Source of the DNA: Dallia pectoralis
Taxonomy: Eukaryota > Chordata > Actinopteri > Esociformes > Umbridae
Direction of reading: 5' to 3'
NCBI GenBank assembly: GCA_029465975.1
Contig: CM055730.1
Span: forward strand, 22,194,344-22,258,343
Length of the DNA: 64,000 nt
Made by a program: the position numbers and the translations under genes. Position 1 is the first letter of the stretch. Each line of letters starts with the position of its first letter. The notes beneath the pieces were generated by a model. The model was not told where the DNA came from, made no database searches, and saw only the letters and a program-made list of their open reading frames with translations. Below are positions 60,056-64,000 of the stretch, piece by piece.

Positions 60056-60705
60056 GGAAGAGAGAGAGGGAGAAGAATACAGAGATACCAGTAGAGAAAG
60101 TAAGAAAATATAGTTAGAGGAATACAGCGATACCAGTAGAGAAAGTAAGAAAATATAGTTAGAGGAATACAGCGATACCAGTAAAGAAAGTAAGAAAATA
60201 TAGTTAGAGGAATACAGAGATACCAGTAGAGAAAGTAAGAAAATATAGTTAGAGGAATACAGAGATACCAGTAGAGAAAGTAAAAAAATATAGTTAGAGG
60301 AATACAGAGATACCAGTAGAGAAAGTAAGAAAATATAGTTAGAGGAATACAGAGATACCAGTAGAGAAAGTAAAAAAATATAGTTAGAGGAATACAGAGA
60401 TACCAGTAGAGAAAGTAAAAAAATATAGTTAGAGGAATACAGAGATACCAGTAGAGAAAGTAATAAAATATAGTTAGAGGAATACAGAGATACCAGTAGA
60501 GAAAGTAAGAAAATATAGTTAGAGGAATACAGCGATACCAGTAGAGAAAGTAAGAAAATATAGTTAGAGGAATACAGAGATACCAGTAGAGAAAGTAAGA
60601 AAATATAGTTAGAGGAATACAGAGATACCAGTAGAGAAAGTAAGAAAATATAGTTAGAGGAATACAGAGATACCAGTAGAGAAAGTAATAAAATATAGTT
60701 AGAGG
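60056..60705. repeat. 45-bp AT-rich minisatellite, about 14 units
   Basis: Units contain AGGAATACAGAGATACCAGT and AGAGAAAGTAAGAAAATATA, then GTTAG. The variants CAG(C/A)GATACC and GTAA(G/A/T)AAAAT are distributed in blocks. The period equals 15 codons, so two long minus-strand frames of hydrophobic repeats (Tyr/Leu/Ile/Phe rich) arise. They are judged artefacts. The unit is unrelated to the 45-bp repeat at 5038. Confidence 0.96.
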
Positions 60706-60899
60706 GATTGACAGAGATAAAATGCAAAAGAGAAAATAGACAGATAGAGGGGTCCGGTTACCACATCCACCCATGTCCTCATCCGTGTCCCTATCCAGCC
60801 AATTAGAAGGCAACCGTGCTGTCCTCCTCCCGAACAGCCAATTAGAGAAGTTGTTTGAGTTGACGGGCACAGCCCCTCGCCTTTGCCCTTGCGAGGGGG

Positions 60900-61090
60900 A
60901 GCTACATTGTTAAAACTTCTGTTGTAATGGTCCCTCCACTCTCATTTACAACTGTGTGAATCACTTAAATCACCATTACCACACTGCATAGCATTGGTGT
61001 CATGTCATTTACCAGGCATCCACAGAGCCGCAAATGACGAATAATTCCCAGCAAATTAATTAGAATATGTTTTTAAAACATGAGATATGA
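60900..61090. other. candidate conserved non-coding element
   Basis: Balanced, non-repetitive sequence contains AAATGACGAATAATTCCCAG, CAAATTAATTAGAATATG and ATGAATAATTGTTTGTTGAT. It is rich in homeobox and forkhead-like cores. No comparative evidence is available. Confidence 0.25.
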
Positions 61091-61577
61091 ATAATTGTTT
61101 GTTGATCCCATTTGACAACGTTCGACAGAGATCCGAGAAGGCGAAAGATACTTAGAGAAAGCGAATTACACAAAAGAGCAGTTAAAGTGAGAGAGAGTGA
61201 ACACAGAGAGGTAGAGGGAAGATGGAGAGAATAGAAGGACGTGGGAGAGAGAGAGAGAGAGATAAGATGGGGTGAAGAGATCGAGCTACAGTCTGACAAG
61301 CCGTAATGACCAGTGGTAGGCAAGCGAGTCATTGTGTTCCAAAGGTATAGTGATCGCTGCCCGAAAACCTGAAGTATTTGTCTATATTCAAACGGACATG
61401 AAAAGCATTTCACACGCCCTGACCCGAGCACACACATGGGTCTGTGTCATTGGAAACGACCACACACAGATGAGGTCCTCATCACATCGACAGATCAAAG
61501 CTCCTGGTGTTCCTTCCCAGCGCCGGACAGAAAATCCATGGTCGACACTGAGATCCTCCCTGCGACCCTTAGAGCCT

Positions 61578-61697
61578 TCACACTCTGTTTTACCCAGAAT
61601 GCACACTCTGTTTTACCCAGAATGCACACTCTGTTTTACCCAGAATGCACACTCTGTTTTACCCAGAATGCACACTCTGTTTTACCCAGAATGCACC
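61578..61697. repeat. 23-bp tandem repeat, 5 units
   Basis: Five near-identical copies of CACTCTGTTTTACCCAGAAT plus GCA. Confidence 0.97.
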
Positions 61698-61800
61698 TGA
61701 TCATTAGTTCTGATTGGCTGCTGGATGGCATTACTGCCAAACAAATTTCCAATGACAAGATTGTATTGACCGTTATGTCTGGCCCGAATTAGTATAGCTC

Positions 61801-61801
61801 A

Positions 61802-61831
<30 letters not shown>
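61801..61831. repeat. (CA)n microsatellite
   Basis: A CA run of about 14 units. Confidence 0.95.
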
Positions 61832-61834
<3 letters not shown>

Positions 61835-62107
61835 TGTCTATGGTTATGCTAGATAGCACCTGCTTTGGATGTCTTTTAAATTGACATTACCTCTATTAAT
61901 ATCTCAATTGCTGTGGTGATGTCTTTTCTGCAATATCATTGTTCCTGTGTCGTAGTATTCTTCTGTTTTGTATCAAAAAGATAGTGTCGCTATAGGCCAC
62001 TAAACCACTAAACATTTAAGGAATTCATGAAGCCGCGGTTCCATCGTTCTTGAAAATCAAAACAGTGGCAGATGTAGGAATCATCACTTTTGGGTTGTTT
62101 GTCAGGA

Positions 62108-62828
62108 AAGGTGTCTGTACTGCACTAGGTGTCTGTACTGCACTAGGTGTCTGTACTGCACTAGGTGTCTGTACTGCACTAGGTGTCTGTACTGCACTAG
62201 GTGTCTGTACTGCACTAGGTGTCTGTACTGCACTAGCTGTCTGTACTGCACTAGGTCTCGGTACTGCACTAGGTGTCTGTACTGCACTAGGTGTCTGTGT
62301 CTGTACTGCACTAGGTATCTGTACTGCACTAGGTGTCTGTACTGCACTAGGTGTCTGTGTCTGTACTGCACTAGGTATCTGTACTGCACTAGGTGTCTGT
62401 ACTGCACTAGGTGTCTGTACTCCACTAGGTGTCTGTACTGCACTAGGTGTCTGTACTGCACTAGGTGTCTGTACTGCACTAGGTGTCTGTGTCTGTACTG
62501 CACTAGGTATCTGTACTGCACTAGGTGTCTGTACTGCACTAGGTGTCTGTACTGCACTAGGTGTCTGTGTCTGTACTGCACTAGGTATCTGTACTGCACT
62601 AGGTGTCTGTACTGCACTAGGTGTCTGTACTGCACTAGGTGTCTGTACTGCACTAGGTGTCTGTGTCTGTACTGCACTAGGTATCTGTACTGCACTAGGT
62701 GTCTGTACTGCACTAGGTGTCTGTACTGCACTAGGTGTCTGTACTGCACTAGGTATCTGTACTGCACTAGGTGTCTGTACTGCACTAGGTGTCTGTACTG
62801 CACTAGGTCTCTGTACTGCACTAGGTGT
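62108..62828. repeat. 18-bp minisatellite with 6-bp insertions, about 39 units
   Basis: Units of CTGTACTGCACTAGGTGT run for 720 bp. At 62291, 62351, 62483, 62561 and 62657 an extra six bases (GTGTCT) are inserted, each time followed by a unit ending GGTATCTG, so these form a marked higher-order unit. Spacings (60, 132, 78, 96) are multiples of 18 plus 6. Since 18 and 6 are multiples of three, frames stay open for over 260 codons on both strands. These are artefacts. Confidence 0.97.
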
Positions 62829-63338
62829 TGACAGGGCCTCTGAAGAGTAAATTCTGGAGAGCAGAGTTGCGTGGCATTTTAGCATGGTCATGGATTAGTT
62901 AGAGTTGAATTCATGCGATCAGCCCTCCCGTCACCTTGGCTGAAACGTAGCCCTCCAAACCAGTGGCTCGCTGTGGTGAGACGGATAGGAAGAAATAAAG
63001 CAAGGAAGAACCCGAGCCAGATTAGAAGGGTTTATCGCCTGGATCACTTAGATTCCACTGAAATCCACCTTATTGATGTTTCCTGCAGGCGGCATTGAAA
63101 CACGGATGTGCGCTTTCACTAACGTACGGGCACATGGACAAAAATATATTCTCAAAAGCAAAAGCACACTCTCATGCACACACACACGCTGCCCGTGTCT
63201 GTGGCTGGCTGCGGAGCTGTGATACAGCGTGAGTTTTGAAGAAAGCAGAGAGGGGGTCTTTGTGTCTGTGCTTGGCAGGGTTTAGCTCTGTGAGCAGGAA
63301 GGACCCACAGCAACTCTGTCACAACAGTAGAAGGCAGA

Positions 63339-63385
63339 GAGAGAGCGAGAGGGAGAGCGAGAGAGAGAGAGAAAGAGAGAGATGG
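63339..63385. repeat. GA microsatellite
   Basis: A purine run of GAGAGAGCGAGAGGGAGAG and similar units. Confidence 0.93.
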
Positions 63386-64000
63386 AAAATAGGAGAGACA
63401 TAGGGGAAGGGAATGAATGAAACCGTGAGAAACGGCCTGCCTGAAAGTGCTAGGAGTGTAATAGTATATCGCAGAAAAAGAGCAGGGAGAGAAATGGAAT
63501 AATCCTTATCAAGTTGTCGTTAACTGACTGTGTTGGCAGGGAGCTGGTGTTGCAGGCCATGGCTAGCTTCGTGGTTCTGAAAAGGGCAGATTTAGAGAAA
63601 GACGCACAGAGGTGAGAACGTGTCTCACTGGACACGGGCGTTGACACTGACAGCCAGAGGAGAAAGCTGGGCCGTCACGGTCGACATGCTTTAACACCTT
63701 CAGCTCTAACTAGAAACACACAACAGCAGTACTACAGCCTGGAATAGTGTACAGTAGCTGTACCCGTTTGAGTGACAACACAGCTCCACCCGCTGGCCCA
63801 GGCCAGTAACTACAAGGCAGTAGAAACAGTCAACTCAACAGGTTGATTCCCTTCGCAAAAAGTAAATGCAAAAAACAAACAAGGAAAACACTGAAAAACA
63901 TTTTGGGTCGAAACATTAGGAGAAGCCACATACTTTTATGGAAACACAAAGAATTTCAATGAATAGTATTAGCATTTGTTAGCTGAAAAACATAGTGTAG

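Noticed and set aside
59531..60870. Minus-strand hydrophobic repeat frames resembling membrane segments
   Set aside because: Two overlapping frames show the same hydrophobicity because the 45-bp AT-rich unit reads hydrophobically in both. There is no signal peptide or family match.
62025..62891. Minus-strand Pro/Ser/Ala/Val/Gln repeat frame as a mucin-like protein
   Set aside because: The 18-bp and 6-bp units are multiples of three, so frames stay open on both strands (and in two minus-strand phases).

Overview
The window is a stretch of vertebrate genome, almost certainly from a teleost fish, lying inside one gene on the + strand: the STAR-family RNA-binding protein gene quaking (qki). Three consecutive internal coding exons are readable with canonical splice sites: exon 2 (23832-23974), exon 3 (35301-35417) and exon 4 (44565-44708). 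Spliced together they give a continuous reading frame covering the end of the Qua1 dimerisation region and most of the KH RNA-binding domain. Exon 1 (start codon, most of Qua1) and exons 5 onward (rest of Qua2, C-terminal isoform tails) were not found and should lie outside the window. Which teleost qki paralogue this is cannot be settled from these conserved exons.

Everything else is intron: intron 1 (at least 23.8 kb, 5' part missing), intron 2 (11,326 bp), intron 3 (9,147 bp) and intron 4 (at least 19.3 kb, 3' part missing). No second protein-coding gene, rRNA, intact tRNA or CRISPR array was seen.

The striking property of the introns is their tandem-repeat load. By hand count about 20 kb (near 30%) of the window is minisatellite, microsatellite or simple-sequence tract. 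More than a dozen unrelated minisatellite families occur, with periods of about 14, 18, 23, 24-25, 28, 32, 40, 40, 41, 42, 41-47, 45, 45, 50-54 and 60 bp. The largest are a 45-bp array at 5038-9258 (about 94 units, with nested higher-order organisation), a 41-bp array at 50921-53893, a 42-bp array at 11910-13510 and a 40-bp array at 25688-27029. Where the period is a multiple of three, long open frames arise on both strands; these are judged artefacts.

The teleost assignment rests on the kinds of mobile-element remnants: a tRNA-derived SINE head (9867-9935), a decayed Tc1-like transposase (about 32640-33330), further Tc1- and hAT-like fragments in intron 3, and two non-autonomous elements with terminal inverted repeats in intron 4, one flanked by TTAA (45087-45235) and one with CAGAGATGGGCA termini (45337-45658). 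The SINE head resembles those of salmonid and pike relatives, but this is only a weak hint at lineage.

Possible regulatory content includes several CpG-dense islands, a tight cluster of quaking-type binding motifs in intron 4 (57891-57916), tandem arrays that repeat a transcription-factor core in nearly every unit, and several non-repetitive homeobox-core-rich stretches that look like conserved non-coding elements. All of these are inferences from motif reading.
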